Notes: generated by a model from the letters alone, not told the origin. A stretch of 64,000 bases of DNA from Muscardinus avellanarius (GCA_963383645.1 OY726557.1:131095251-131159250), one strand, 5' to 3'; numbered from the stretch's first letter, positions 24,673-39,400 are shown. A program made the numbers and translations.

Positions 24673-27600
24673 GCATGCTTGATTTGTATGGGACCTCTCT
24701 CTCTCTCTGTGCTCTGCAGGAAATTATTGACCATTGTAGTGCATGCATGGGAAACGGAGGAGGTGGGAAGGAGGCTGAGTAGAAGGAGAGCTGTGGAGGA
24801 GGCTCTAATATGGACAGTGATGTTAGTAAACAGGGTTTGGGAGCCTGTATAGTCTTATCCTTATTTACTTATTTAAATTGTGGCTCCAGTCCTAAGTTAT
24901 TTATTTACTTATTTGCAGAACTGGGGATTGAACCTGGAGTATTCTATCTCCGAGCTATAGTCCCAGCCCCCTTTTTCATCTTTATTTTGAAACAGAGTCT
25001 CACTAAGTTGTGGAGGGCCTCACTAAGTAGCTGAAGCTGGCTGCGAACCCTTGATCTTCCTATTTCAGACTCCCAAGTACTGAGATTACAAGTGTGCACC
25101 ACCATGCCTGGTCCTATTACTTTATTGATCCTTTTCCCCCCTTGGTACTGGGGATTCTACCTCTGAGCTAGAAGGTACCCTCAGCCCTTTTTATTTTTCA
25201 ACAGGGTCTTGGTAAATTGTGAAGGGTCTCACTAAGTTGCTGACCTGTGCTCCTCCTATCTCAGCCTCCCAAGTACTGGAATTACAGGCATGCACTACTG
25301 CACCTGGCCCCTAAGTTATTTTATAAGAAAGGATAAGAATAGTCCAGGAGAATAAGGTTCTCTGCCAAGGTGATTCTTGGGTCTCTTGGACAAGCAGCTG
25401 TGACTATACACAGCCAATGGCCAACAGGTTAGGACTGGACTGAAGAATGTCTCCAGCTTCCAGGAAGAAGGAATTAGAACTGCATCTATTCTCTGAGCTG
25501 AAGAGGTTAAAGCAGTTCATTCAAGTGCCGCTGAATTCCTTCCAGAAGGGTGGAGACATTCAGTGCCATAAATGATGCACAACTGGGCCTGTTCAAGTGC
25601 CCATGGGTGTTCAAAGCTCTAAGGCCCAGCGATTCATCGCCTGCTGGGGAGGAGGCATGGGTGGGCGGAGCTTCTGACTCCAACAGTGGATCCTCCCACC
25701 ACCATGACTATTGTCACTACAGGATGCTACTCTGTGCTACATTCTTGCTCTAGAGAAATTTGCTGGCTCTTTCCTAGTTCCTCTGGTTTGATCCGGTAGA
25801 GCCGAGATTTCTTGATGGAAAGAATAGGTTGCTGCAGCTACATGTTTTGCTCCAGAGAAAATTTGCTCTAAGGATTTTCTAGCCTTAGAGGCAGGCTGTG
25901 GAGCTCTTGCTCTGGTCTGGCCATTTCTGGGGAGCAGGACGAGGTGCATGCACTTTGTATGTTAGCAAAGGCAGGGGTGACCATCATCTTTCTGTGAGTT
26001 AGTGCAAACCTCTGTGTAACACAGACCAGACAAGAGGCTCCTTAGGGTTCTTTTTGTTCTGGAAGTACATCATTCTGTGTGTTCCTTTTATAGCCTGCAT
26101 GGGCAAGAGGGGCTGAGGCTTAAGGGACCGGGCAGTCCAAGTTCTAGTTCAGGATTGGCCCTTTCCCAGAGCAGGAAACCGAGGCCCTGAGGTGAGAAGG
26201 GATTTGGCCAAAGTCACATCCTCTTATTGATCCAGCCAGGACTGCACTCCAGGTTTCTTGATCCTTATTCTGAGTTCTCTTTCTTGCATGAGGCCAGCGA
26301 TGAGTATGCAGGATGGTCCAGACGCCATGGAGTGTGTCTGCTCTGTAGGCTTTGCAACAGGTTTTGACGGCCAGGCTAGACTTTCCAGAGAGTACTTGTG
26401 CCAGTTTGGGTCTAGTGTCAGGGACATACAGCCGCATTTCTACTTCCTGAGCATGAGCCTTTGCCTCCCTCCCTGGTCCTTTCAGTTCCCTGCACTAACA
26501 AGCTGGTTCAGGAGCCGGAGCAGCCACAGTCCTTAAGCTGCTGCTCCAGTGAACTTTACAGCTCAAGTTTGACAGCAATTTTTCCCCAGCTTCTAGAGCT
26601 TTGGGAAATAACAACTTCCCGGGAGAGTGAGTATTAAAGAGGGAAGGGGACTGGGAAGGGAAGAGAATTGAATTTGAAGTGGAAGAAACACATGGTGCAA
26701 ACACAGGCAGCTGAACAGAGGTAGGGTGTGCATGGCTTTCTGACTCTGGCACACCTGGGGTTCAAGCTGGTCACGACCCTTGTGCCTCTGTGGCCAGAAG
26801 AACTGTTAACTCATTAGGAAGTGTGATGATCACCTGATGGTGGGAAGACAAGTTTGACTGCTCAGGTGATAAACTTCTGAGTGCTTTGGATTAAATTTTG
26901 CTGATTTTCTGTACTCTGACCACTTTTCCTCCCATGCCCCCTTGCCCTGCCAACTCCGCTGCTCCCCCACACCTCCAGGTCAGCAGATGCATGGGCGTGT
27001 GCACCCGCACACATGCACACGCAGCCCTACTGGGAAACGAAATCGAGAACAGCTCTGGGTGTGTGCTCACGTGAACTCCTCGGTTTCCATAGGAGAATGA
27101 CATGCTCATTCTGGGCGATCGGCTGTGCTGTGGTGGAAAGGGCACCGAGTTCCCAGTCACAAAGACCCTCGGTGTCTGTTTCTGCTCTGTGACTTGAACT
27201 TATCTGCATTTCAGCTTCTTTGTGGAAGGTGACGATCAGCCATTATTTCAGTGGAGAGTTGTAAGGATTACTTCAAGCCATGCCTGTAAAAGGCATGCAT
27301 GATGTTAGTAAATCACGGCCATGATTAACTATCATTATAAACCCTGGTTTCTACCTTTGACAAATAGATATAAGGACATGTCTGACTCCTGAAATGGTTG
27401 CAAGGATTGAATGAGATGATGGATGAAATCACTTCTTGCAGCATGCTCCACACATTAAAGACAGCCATGTAACGGAGAAACTGCCAGTCACTCATTTAAC
27501 ACACATTATCTGCAGGGGAACAGAATGTGCACCAGTATCTTATTTTATTCTAGGCCCTGGGCTCTGAAGGTCTCCAGATTTTGCCACTGACCTACAGTGC

Positions 27601-30431
27601 TCAGGAGTTCTTTGAGCTCTCCAGCCCAGGAGCTCCATTTACCCTTCAGCATCTTTGGGAAATACTTCTGATTAGGATGTGCTGCTGGAGGCCTTAACTT
27701 CTGAAGCAAGCTAAGCTTCTTCAATGCAAAAAGGAGGACCTTCCTGCTTATCAGATGACCTGTTTACCTTTTGTTCCTAGCAGTTCTTAGCCTGTGGTTC
27801 CCTTGAGCGTTCATAGCTGACTGAAGTATATGTGGATGGTGGCTTGCATTGCCCTGGCTCTGCTTCCTTCCAGCCCAAGGGAACCAGATTTCTGACATGA
27901 GTGGCTCCTTGGCTGGTGATTCTTTGGCTGAGAATCTGAACTTAATTCATGGTTGTCGAAAAAACAGTCATTCAAGAAGGACCAAAGCTGACTCTGGATG
28001 AGGAAGCGGTTGCCTTCTACCCTCATCTGTTTCGAGGAGCCCTAACCAAAACCTCACTCAGCTGTGGGAGTCGCTATTTTTTCCAGTCTGGAAGGCAGTC
28101 TCTATATAAAGCAGTGGCCCTTGTAGTTTAATTTTATACCTCCTAATTTCCTTGCTCAGGACTTCCCTGGGTGAGGCTGGGCACAATCTTCTGGGCGGGC
28201 CACGAAGCTTCCTTCTTGAGCCTCCTCCCTCAACCTGGGTTGATTCCATGAATAACCTGTCACCCTTTGGCAAGTTGGGCCTGGCCATAACTTCTGAGCC
28301 TGGCTAGGGATGGAGTGGGGAGGAGTTGGAATGTCTTATGGAATGCTCTTTCTTCCTTTCAGTTCTCTTTGTCCCTGTATCTAACTTTGAGGTGTCTCTT
28401 CTTCCTCACCTGGCAGGACCTGTGTGGGGCCACCACCTGTGATACCCTTGGCATGGCTGATGTGGGCACAATGTGTGATCCCAAGAGAAGCTGCTCCGTC
28501 ATTGAGGACGATGGGCTCCCGTCAGCCTTCACCACTGCCCACGAGCTGGGTAAGGCTGGAAGAGAGGGGTGCTGCCCTCTGTGGTCCTTCTGGGCTGTGC
28601 TGGGTGCTTTGGCAATGGGCAGAGAGACATTTGTTTTTGTTCTCATATTGGAAAGCCTTCAGGGTCCTCTCTTAGGGCCAGAGTTACTTGGCAGTGGCTT
28701 AATATTTTTTTTAATTGAACCCAGGGACATTCTACTCTGAGTTATACCCTGAGCCCTATGTTTATTTTGAAACAGGGCCTCATTACATTGCTGAGGCTGG
28801 CCTTGAACCGGGGATCGTCCTGTCTCAGCCTCTCAAGTCCTGAAATTACAGGTGTGTGCCACCACACTTGGCTTTGTTTCATTTTTTTATGATCGCTCTA
28901 GCCCGGTTGGCTAGCGATATGGTCTGAGTACCTGTGTAGAGTGTCTGTCACTTGGGTATAATGGGGAGAATATATTAAGGGCCAGGAGATATACTTCTGT
29001 CCTCACTGAGCTCACAGCCTAATGGAGGTGACAGAAAACACAAGCATGCAACCTTGAGGACATTTGTTGCAAAGTGGTCTGTTGACAAGTGCAAATGAGC
29101 ATCCTGAGAGCCATCCCATAGGCTTTCTATCCACCCCCCTTTCTCCCTTGACCTCTTGGGCCAGCCATCCTGTGCAGCCCTGTCCTGCTCCTGAGCCCTC
29201 TTGTTTCGCCTCCACAGGCCACGTGTTCAATATGCCCCATGACAACGTGAAAGTGTGTGAGGAGGTGTTTGGGAAACTCCAGTCCAACCACATGATGTCC
29301 CCGACCCTCATCCAGATTGACCGTGCCAACCCCTGGTCAACCTGTAGTGCTGCGGTCATCACCGACTTCCTGGACAGTGGCTACGGTGAGCTGGGGTGGC
29401 AGGGGCCTTGCTGTTGTCACTGGTGTTTTCATCATCACTCTGGACTGTCCTCTACCTAAGGTGTGGCAACCCCGAGGGATTAGGCTCTGACATGGGTCCA
29501 TTCCAGTTACCCGTTGGTTCACTCTCTCCCTGGCATTCAGATCCTAGGTCAGCCAAGCCTCGCTTCCCCTAGCTTGTCTTAACAGATGTTCACGCTCTTT
29601 GCAGGTGACTGCCTGCTGGACCAGCCCAGCAAGCCCATCTCCCTGCCCGAGGATCTGCCAGGCACAAGCTACACCCTGAGCCAGCAGTGCCAGCTGGCCT
29701 TTGGCATGGGCTCCAAGCCCTGTCCGTACATGCAGCACTGCAGCAAGCTGTGGTGCACGGGCAAGGCCAAGGGGCAGATGGTGTGCCAGACCCGCCACTT
29801 CCCCTGGGCAGATGGCACCAGCTGTGGCGAGGGCAAGCTTTGCCTCAAGGGTGCCTGTGTGGAGAGACACAACCTCAACAAGGATCCGGTGAGTGCTGAA
29901 GTTGTGAACTGAGAGTGCTGAGAGGATCCCAGGAGGCCTGGGTCCCCCTGGGGAGCTGCCCCATCACAGATTGACTATGGCAAGTAGGATGTGGTGGCGG
30001 ATGCCTGTAATCCCAGTACTTGAGAGGCTGAGACAAGAGTATCACAGTTTTGAGGGAAGTCTCAGCAACTTAGGAAGACCCTTAGCAACTTAGTTGGATC
30101 TTGTTTTAGGTAGAACACCTCTGGATTAATATGGTAGGTCAGAGAGCTTGGTGATTGATGCCTTCAATAGCACTGCAGTCTCAGCCCTGAGCTGGGTGTC
30201 GTGTCCTACGTGGGGAGAAGCTCTGTGCCTAGAGCCGAATGCCTGGCATTAGGAGGGGCTCACTCTCCAGCTCATCCTTTCTTTCCTCATCAACTATTTC
30301 TGTTTTATAGTCAGGGAGCCAGGGACCACACAGATGAATGAGGCTTAGAAACGAAATGAAGCCAAACCCCAGGCAGGCTGCAGTAATTTAGTAATTTGAC
30401 ACATCCTGAATTCAGCTTCAGTTTCTATTGT

Positions 30432-30498
<67 letters not shown>

Positions 30499-33400
30499 GC
30501 CTCTTTCTCTTATTGAAACATAGTTGAACAAAAAATTGTTCACCTAGGTAAATAGGACTAGCATAAACTAAAATGAGAGTCCCAAATATTCTCTGAATAT
30601 TATATTAATATTAAATATTAATATACTTTATATTTTTAGGCCTTGTGTTAGTGTAGCAAAGGGTTGTTTGATTTTACTACCCTAATCAGCCAAGGTAAAA
30701 GCACAAGCTTTATCTCACAAATCATTGCACCCCCAGAAATCTCAGATTCAGAATCCCTGTCTGACCACCATGGTCCCATCTTCTCAGCTCACTTCTCTGG
30801 TTTTTGGACTGGTAACAATTCTTCAATCCCATCTGGGCCTACCATTCATCAATACAACCATCTCTCCATCTTATATCCTTCCTTCCTTCTTACTGAGCTG
30901 AGATTCTCTGATCTGTTGATGCCCTCACCACTCTCTCTCTTGTCACTTAGAATAACCACCACCCTGGTTGAACTCAATCCACTCACGGACTCAGATGTGC
31001 CTGATAGGTGAATATGGCTGGAGGAAAATGTGCAACTGGGTTTACTGGTCTCAGCTCAAATGAACAACTCGGGCACTCAGTTGGGCCCATAGTGCTGGCC
31101 AGGAGTCACACATTTCATGTATTCTCCCAAGCTTCTAACTTATCAGTTCACACCTTCACCTCTCTCCTCCCATTACCAACTCCTTCTTCCTCATTTTTTA
31201 TATCCACTAGTGTAGTAGTTAATTTTCCATTTGTATAATGAATACCCGAGCCTGGGTAACTTAAAAAGAAAAGAGGTTTATTTAGTGCAGTTGTGGGAGT
31301 AAAACAGCATGATTCAGGTTTTGGTGAGAGCCGCCTTCGTTGCTTCTCTTCATGGCTGATGGCATCGTGGTGGGAGAGATCACTTGATGAGATAAGAAGT
31401 CAGAGTGTGGGAGGATTCAGGCTCACTCTATCATCTCACTCTCATGGAACTCACCAGGTACCAGCACTGCCACACTGAAGAGCAAGCTTTGGACATGTGA
31501 ACTCTTGGGGGACAAACCACATCTTAATTATAGCAACTGGTGACCTTTCCCCCCATTTCACTAAGAAAAAGAAAGCAATCAAACAGTTAGATGAGAACTT
31601 CCACCAGCTCACAGCACTATATCCCCTGTCTGACCAGCTTCTGTGCAACCGAGCACTCCACCATTCCCTCATTATAGTGAGTGGATGGTTCATGCGCTGA
31701 CCCGAGGACATACCTTGTACTTTGCACTATGCCTCTCAACTATGCAAGGACATCACGTATCAATTCTTTCCTTTCTCCTGCAGTATCAATTTTTCCCCTT
31801 TTTGAGTTGAATCATTCCTAAAAAGATACAAACCTGCTGTAATTTCTTCCTTCTTAAACAAAGCCTCTCATGATCCTACATCCTTTCCAAATATTGCCAT
31901 CTGTACAGCAAAGTTTCTTGAAAGAATTGTATGAACATGCTCTTTCCAGTTCCTGCCTTTTTGTTTTTCCCCACAGTCCACTCTAATTAGGTTTCCACTC
32001 CTACCATCCCTCCAATATAACTCTTGCTCAGGCCACCAAATGGCCTCCAAAATCTGGGTTGGTTACCATCCCTTACTTGGCTTCATCTTTTGTAGCATTT
32101 CACACAGCCCATCACTCTCTCTCCTGGGAACACAGTCTTTACATAGCTTGAGACACCCCCCCCCATTTCTCGTGGGTTTTCCTCCTCCCTTACTGGCTGC
32201 CCTCTCAGTCTCCTGCCCTGGTGCTTTCTTGTACTCATTTTCTAAAGGTTGGAAGTACTCCAGGGCTTAGTGTACGCCATCTTCTCTAAACACACTTGAT
32301 CTCTTAGGAGATTTGTCTAGACCGTGGCTTTAAATGCTATTCACAGGTTGAAGACTCCTAAATTTGCATTTCCAGCCCATGCTTCCTGCTGAATTAGACT
32401 TGTATAACTGAATCTTGGCATTCCCTTTTGGATACCTGATAAGCATCTTAAACATAGTGGCTATAAAATGAGCTTCTGATCATATCCCCTAAAACTGTCT
32501 TGGCAGCTCCACTTTCTAGTCACTCATACTAAAGCCCCTTTTCTCTTCTGAATTTCATATCTTATAGCTCCGCAATTTCTAGTGACCTCACCTTCAGGAT
32601 AGATCCAGAACCCCCTTTCTCACAATTTTCTCTGTTACCATCCTGGTCTAAGCCACCCACCATCCTCTTTCCTCTGGGATATAGCAGTCACTTCACAACT
32701 GAGCTCCCTGCACCTGTTTTCTGCTCTTATTCCTTCTAGACTATCCCAACACAGCTGCCAGGGGCGTCCTTTTAAAATGTAAGTTAGAAGCTGGGCGTGG
32801 TGGCGCACGCTTGTAATCCCAGCATTTGGGAGGCTGAGACTGGAGGATCATGGTTCACAGGCAGCCTCAGCTACTTAGTGAGGCCCTCTGCAACTTAGTG
32901 AGACCCTGTTTCAAAAAATAAAGAATAAAAATCAGGGCAGGGGGTGTAGCTTGGAGGTCAAATACCCCTGGGTTCCATCCCCAGACCCGCAAAAAAAAAA
33001 AAAAAAAAAAAATGTAAGTTAGGTTGTGCCACCTCTCTGCTTGGAGTCCTCAGGGGCTCTATACCTGGATCAGAAGGAGCCAACACAATCTCTGCTTCCA
33101 TCTCCTGCTCCTCTCCTCTTGTTGCTTTGCTCTAGGGACACTGGAGCACCCCAAGTACATCATTCCTGTCCCAGTCATCATTTTTACTGTTGTGATCCCT
33201 AGCAACTGTCCACCACCACTTAGAGGAAGAAATATTTATTTGCTCACAGTTCTGCAGATTTCAGAGATTCAGTCTATGTTAGGCAGAGTCTGCAGAGCTC
33301 AGGGAACGGTGGTGCAAAGCAGAGAGAAGGAGAGAGCAAGGGATCTGCTCTCACATCATGGAGGCCCAAAGCAAGAGAGAGAAGAACCCCTAGGGATCCC

Positions 33401-36400
33401 TCCCCAGCAACCAATTCCCACCTCCATCATGGTTGCCTCCTCTCTGTGAGGTCTTGGAAGATGTTTTAAATACAAACCATTTAATCCTTCAGAGTCTTTG
33501 CATTGCTTTCTCTGCTTGGAATGTTCTTTCCCTAATATCTGCATGGCTCATACTTGAACTTCCTGCAAGCCTCTGTATGAGTGAGGCCTCCCTGACCCTC
33601 ATAATAACAGAGCAGCCCAACCTGCTGAGGTCCTCTCCACCCTCACTCCATCTGCTTTTAAATCCATCCAGCACTCTGCGTGTACTGACTTATTTCTATT
33701 GTCTGTCTTCCCTGACTAGTGGTTTTGAGGGTGGGGACCTGCTACACATGGTGTCACCCATGTAGTGGGGATTCAGCACACACTTGGCAAATAAATGAAT
33801 GGATAAATGAATGGCCCATGGCAGGAATCCAGTGCATGTTTTTGTACAAATAGGTGGGGAAAAAAAAACACAATAGCAGCTAAAAACTAAAGAATTGTCC
33901 CAGAAGCTTCAGGAACAATGTTAAGTATTGAAGGAAATTTGGAGATTGTAAGGCTTAGGCGCAGACTCATTCTTTCTTTAAATGTTCATTACTGACTTTT
34001 GAGAGAGCAGCTTCCCTAACTGAAGCTCTGCAGAGTGAGGATGAAGGAAGAGTGAATGCAGATGACTATCAGGCAGCAGCAGGAAGGAATGAGGCAGGGC
34101 ACTAGTTTGAGAGAAAGCAGCGATAAGAGAAAGTGTATATGTGTCTTTAAAAAAATAGAATAAAACAGACGTGTTGACACAATGAACCAAGAACTATCTG
34201 ACAGTAGGACAGATTGAATAAATATGCTGACTCTACACATAAGTTACAGAATTTATGTTTCATGCAAGCAATTCTGATTAGGTCCATGTGGGTTAGCTAC
34301 TTTACAGATGAGCTGTGATAATTTTAATCCCAGGCTGTACAACTGGGCTGCTTCCTCTGTTGCCCAACTAATGTGTGTTCAGGAAGTGAAAATCCATTTT
34401 TTTCTATTATTCTAGGAAAAACAGAATAAAAATTACACATTTTCTATCCCTTCTCTACTATGTTAAATCAACAAATAATCAGAAAACCAAAATAAATAAA
34501 AAATAACCCTCCCATTGCATAATCCACCTCAAGGACAAATAGAGTTTTTGAGTTAGTTATCTTATCTACATATCCTCTTAACATAAAAATTAGCACTGCT
34601 AGCTGGGCATGGTGGTGCATGCTTGTAATTCCCGCGCTTGGTAGGCTGAGACAGGAGGATCGCACAGGTTTGAAGCCAGCCTCAGCAATTTAGTAAGACC
34701 CTGTTTCCAAATAAAGCATAAAATAGGTCTGAGATTTAGCCTGGAGGTAGAAAAGCCCCTGGGTTCCATCATCCCCAGTACTGCCACAAAACAAAACAAA
34801 GCAAAACAAAACAAAAAATAGCACTGCTTATAGTAAGACTTTCTCAATTGCAGCTCCTGATGAAGGTTAAGATTTGTTTGATTGGGTAAAGAGTCTGAAT
34901 TTTCAGACATTTACAAATAAGTCTATTCATTTATACTTATGGCAGTATTGTTGAGGGGCACGGCTATTGGCTAGAACTGCCAAAGGTTTAGAAACTCTTA
35001 GAAAAACACTGACAGACCAAGAAGGCAACTCCTGCACAGAGGCAGGCCCCATGCTGGGAATTTTCATACCTGTCACTTCATTTAAGTCTTGCATCTGATC
35101 TTGGACCCCAGTATTTGTGGCCCTGTTTTGCAGGCAAAGCATGTGAAAGTTAAGGAAGTTTGGCTATCAGCTCAAGTTTACTCTTGTAGGCTTGTAGGCA
35201 GTTGGTGTTTGCTAATTAATCAGTTGAAGTATTGTGTGGGTTTGTGCATAGGAATCATGTACTTATCATCTTTATTTTCATTATCCAAAATGGATAGCAT
35301 TCTGTTGGGTGGGATGGGAAGCTGAGGCTGTACTGGAAGCATTTCTTTAGGATAAAGAGTGCGTGTGGCACCTAGACACCTGCAGGACTATAACCAGCTC
35401 TGCTTCACAGGTGGACGGCTCCTGGGCCAAATGGGAGCCCTATGGTTCCTGCTCACGCACCTGCGGTGGGGGCGTACAGCTGGCCCGGAGGCAGTGCAGC
35501 AATCCCACCCCTGCCAACGGGGGCAAATACTGCGAAGGAGTGAGGGTCAAATATCGATCTTGCAACCTGGAGCCCTGCCCCAGCTCAGGTAAGGCAAGAA
35601 GGCAGCAATGTTCAGGGCCTGGGGAGGTGAGCTCAGAGGTAACTGTCCCTGCTCCCTAGATGTCCAGGGCAGTCATGGTCACAAAGGGACTGCAGTTGAG
35701 AGTCTCCCCCCGCCCCCCACCCCAGAGAGAACCTGGGAACAGAGAGGTACCTATTCCTCTTGAGAGCACTCCCCTGCCTGCTCGTCTTTGGCAAGCATGT
35801 TTCCCTCTGGATGTTTCTACATCCAGAGGCTAAATGGGTCAGGGGAATAAGATACCAGAAGTCTTCTTAGATAAATACTGACAAGCCCATCTCCCAAGCA
35901 AGAACCTATGAAATTGTTAGGAAAAAAAATTGCATCTCTATTTTTAGTAATGTTTCTTTTTTTAAATAAGTAAAACAAATAAATAAAACTTTAACTTGAT
36001 GTCCTATTAAGGTTTTCTTTTACCAGGTTATTACAATTATAATTAGAATGTATATTTTATTTTTTAGTAACGTTTCTATCTAAAACTTAGTATTTCATTC
36101 AATCAGAAATTCAGCTTTTTAATTTTAACTACTCTTTCCATCTAAAACTTAGTATTTTCTTCAGTTAGGCAACAAACTACAGCAGTAACGGAAATACCTT
36201 GGTCATTGATGAAAATCATGAGGATTTCATATGACGTTTTAGTTGTTGAAGAATTCTCAAAATGCCATTTATGCTCACCTCTACTTCAAAACTACAGTGG
36301 TTATTAAGATTCACTATTGAATCTTCTTATTTAATGCATTAACAAGGAAGCACATGTATCACACACATTTTCAAAACATATTGACAGTGGTGTATCAGTG

Positions 36401-39400
36401 TAATTGGTATTTTTTGTGTACCTCTGTACTTTATTTTATTCATTTAATAACACTATCACGAAAATTGTTTCAATAAACTGCTAAAGGGTTCCATAATAAA
36501 ATAAAATGTTTATGGTACCTGTTATAGCGGGAGTTCAAGGTTAAGTTATTGGAGAATGTGGTTCATTCCTTAGGGCTGTTTTACCACCTGTGCCCTGTAT
36601 ATTTTGGTCCCAGCCTGACTTAGTTCTTCGAGATGGGGAGGCTGTGGCTTCAGGGATCAGCATCACCCTGCTGAGGGTGGGGAAGGGCTGATCAGTGTCT
36701 TGAGGGTTGGCATCCCTGAGGACATTCTCCTTTACACTCCCTGTAACATCCTGCATGTGCTTGCCCCCTACAGCCTCTGGCAAGAGCTTCAGGGAGGAAC
36801 AGTGCGAGGCTTTCAACGGCTACAATCATAGCACCAACCGGCTCACCCTCGCAGTGGCTTGGGTGCCCAAGTACTCAGGCGTGTCTCCCCGGGACAAGTG
36901 CAAGCTCATCTGCCGAGCCAACGGCACTGGCTACTTCTATGTCTTGGCACCCAAGGTGAGTGAACTAGGGCAGGAGGGCAGAGCAGGGATCAGGTCTTCT
37001 AGGGAGCGTTGGGCTCAGCTGCCCCTCTCTTCTTCTTCTTCCCCTCCTGGGGGCGCTGCAGGTGGTGGATGGCACGCTGTGTGCTCCTGACTCCACTTCG
37101 GTCTGTGTCCAAGGCAAGTGCATCAAGGCTGGCTGTGACGGGATCCTGGGCTCCAAGAAGAAGTTCGACAAATGTGGGGTGTGTGGGGGAGACAACAAGA
37201 GCTGCAAGAGGGTGACAGGTCTCTTCACCAAGGCTATGTGAGTTCTGGGCCCTGGAGGGTGCAGCCGGGGAGCAAGGGGGGAGAGGGAGCAGAATTCCCT
37301 AGACATTGGAAGTTTGGATTAGATTGGGGTGGATGCCAAATCCTGGCCTATATTTGCTGTGGAGGTCACTCATACTCTTCTAGGGCTGATTCCTATCCAT
37401 TTGTCCATCCCTCCCGCACACAAATATGAATGCTCAAGGACACACTACTGAGGCTGAGGGGTTTGACAGTGTTGGTAGGACCTGTCTCATGTTCTGGAGT
37501 AGGACTGACCTGTACTCAGATCTCAGTTCCCCACTTTCTGAGTGACCTTGGGCAAGTGACTCAGTCTCCACACTTCTAAATGTCCTCAGTTGTAAGGTGT
37601 GTGCAATACTAAAGTACTTTGCTTGTGCTCTTGTGAAGGATAAGTAATTTAATCCAAATAAAATGGTTAGTATAGTACCTGGTGCAAAATAAATGCTCAC
37701 TATATGTTCGTAATGATAGGCAGCATGTGACAGCCACCACCATCTCCCAGGGCCTGAGGACCTGGCCTTGGGGTTGGATTGAGGAGAATGGCCATAAATG
37801 TCAAGGGGTAGTGAAGGAGTGGATGGGACTGAAGGATCCTCCACTTCCTAAATGAGCAGGATCAGCTGAAGAATCATCTCTTGGGCTCTTAGACCCAACT
37901 CCATTATCTGCAGTCCAAGCACATTCTCTTTTGGAAGTCCTGACCCACATTGCAGAAGACATAGGGGCAGGGAGGGTACCTGAAGTATCAGTCGGGAGCA
38001 GGGAGTATGGTTGGCCCTGAAAACTTGAGAGTTCAGGTGCGGACGATGGAAAGACCCAATGGCTGACCTAGAGTTTGTCTGTGTGGACACGATGCTCTCT
38101 GCTGAGTCCCTAGATGGGCAGTGCTCTGGAGGATGCCCAGCCCCTTCCCTGGGAGTTCTGGTGCCGCTAGTGGAGGTGTTCCAGGCTGTCCTTCATAGGA
38201 GCTGTAGTGGTCATGCAAGAAGTTAAAGATACATACTCCAGACTTCTTCATTGGTTAAATGGCAAGTGTTCCTTCCCCATCTCCTTACTGGAGCTGGAAG
38301 GAGCCATAGAGGTTATCTAGCTTAACCCATTTATTGTATAGACAAGGATACAGAACCTACAAAAACTGAATTGCATAATACTACTAGGGAATTGGTGTCT
38401 GAGTCAGGGCTAGATCTCATCCCTGGCTTCCATTCAGCTCTCAGCCTTGAACGTGGGCACCATGGGCTGATTTCCTTTTTCCTCTGTCATCATCATGATG
38501 GCCAATTCCCATCTGGTCCTCACCATGCCAGACACTATGCTACATGCTTTGTGTGCTGTGGTCTTTTTAGTCTTCCTTACAGTTGAATGAGATGTGTGTG
38601 ATTATGAGCTCCATTTTATAGCTGAGGAAACAGGTTTGAAAGAGCTGAGACTTACCCAAAATTCACAACAAAGCGTGGGGTGCAGATCTGATGCTAGAAC
38701 TTGTGTTTTTACTTCCACACGAGAATTCACCAAAAGATAAATTTACTGAAGGAAAATGATCATGAGACTCCATAGCCAGCTATTCAGTCTCAGATGATCT
38801 GACAAGCTTCTTAGGTTTCCATTGTGCCATGGATGAAGCTTGGACAGCATGGAGACTGAGCCTAGCCTTTGAACTCTGCTACCATCTTTGTGACCCTCCC
38901 TGAAAGGGGGATCAGTTATGAATTTAAAGAGGAGGTCCTTGGGTCCAGGCATCTGTCTAATGCATATCGCCCTTTCTATCCTAGGCATGGCTACAATTTC
39001 GTAGTGGCCATCCCTGCAGGTGCGTCAAGCATTGACATCCGCCAGCGTGGCTACAAGGGTTTGATTGCAGATGACAACTACCTGGCTCTGAAGAACAGCC
39101 AAGGCGTGTACCTGCTCAATGGGCACTTCGTGGTCTCAGCCATGGCGCGGGACCTGGCGGTGAAGGGCAGCCTGCTGCGGTACAGTGGCACGGGCTCAGC
39201 GGTGGAGAGCCTGCAGGCTTCTCGGCCCATCCTGGAGCCTCTCACTGTGGAAGTCCTCTCTGTGGGAAAGATGACGCCTCCCCGGGTCCGCTACTCCTTC
39301 TATCTGCCCAAAGAACCTTGGGAAGACAAGTCCTCCCGCTCCAAGGATTCCCGGAGTCCCTCCCTGCTGCACAACAGCGTCCTTAGCCTCTCCAATCAAG

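Larger units (their letters stand above)
16931..28416 (+). other. ADAMTS15: ADAMTS15 intron 1 (11.5 kb)
   Basis: It starts GTGAGT and ends CAG. The first 400 bp are CpG island. The span 17,310-20,400 is unique-looking sequence with no gene or recognised repeat. The span 20,400-25,310 is packed with SINEs and MIRs, and 25,310-28,416 is mostly unique with MIR fragments. No internal coding exon with conserved reading was recognised. Confidence 0.9.
25310..28416. other. Distal intron 1, mostly unique
   Basis: No gene or young SINE, only MIR fragments listed separately. Confidence 0.6.
30660..33845 (+). mobile_element. Ancient L2 LINE, long and interrupted
   Basis: Sense L2 recognised from its 3' ORF and tail. 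Landmarks are agtttcttgaaagaattg (near 31,910), a ccatcctggtctaagccacc block (near 32,640), acagctgccaggggcgtcct with tttaaaatgtaagt (near 32,755) and the 3' end gcacacacttggcaaataaatg (near 33,790). Coding frames are destroyed. MaLR LTRs at 31,211 and 33,188 and a SINE at 32,789 interrupt it. Assignment before 31,740 is weaker. Confidence 0.75.
29889..35410 (+). other. ADAMTS15: ADAMTS15 intron 4 (5.5 kb)
   Basis: GT/AG intron in phase 0. It contains a B1-like fragment, a long (TC)n run, an ancient L2 LINE of about 3 kb broken by two MaLR LTRs and a SINE, another SINE at 34,601, and a MIR-like fragment near 35,050. Confidence 0.95.
37238..38984 (+). other. ADAMTS15: ADAMTS15 intron 7 (1.7 kb)
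   Basis: GT/AG intron. It contains two ancient MIR fragments (37,490-37,715 sense; 38,510-38,715 antisense) and no lineage-specific SINE. Confidence 0.9.

Noticed and set aside
38869..38984. Open frame continuing upstream of exon 8 into intron 7
   Set aside because: The acceptor atcctag and codon phase from exon 7 place the exon start at 38,985. The upstream part has no homology to the protein.
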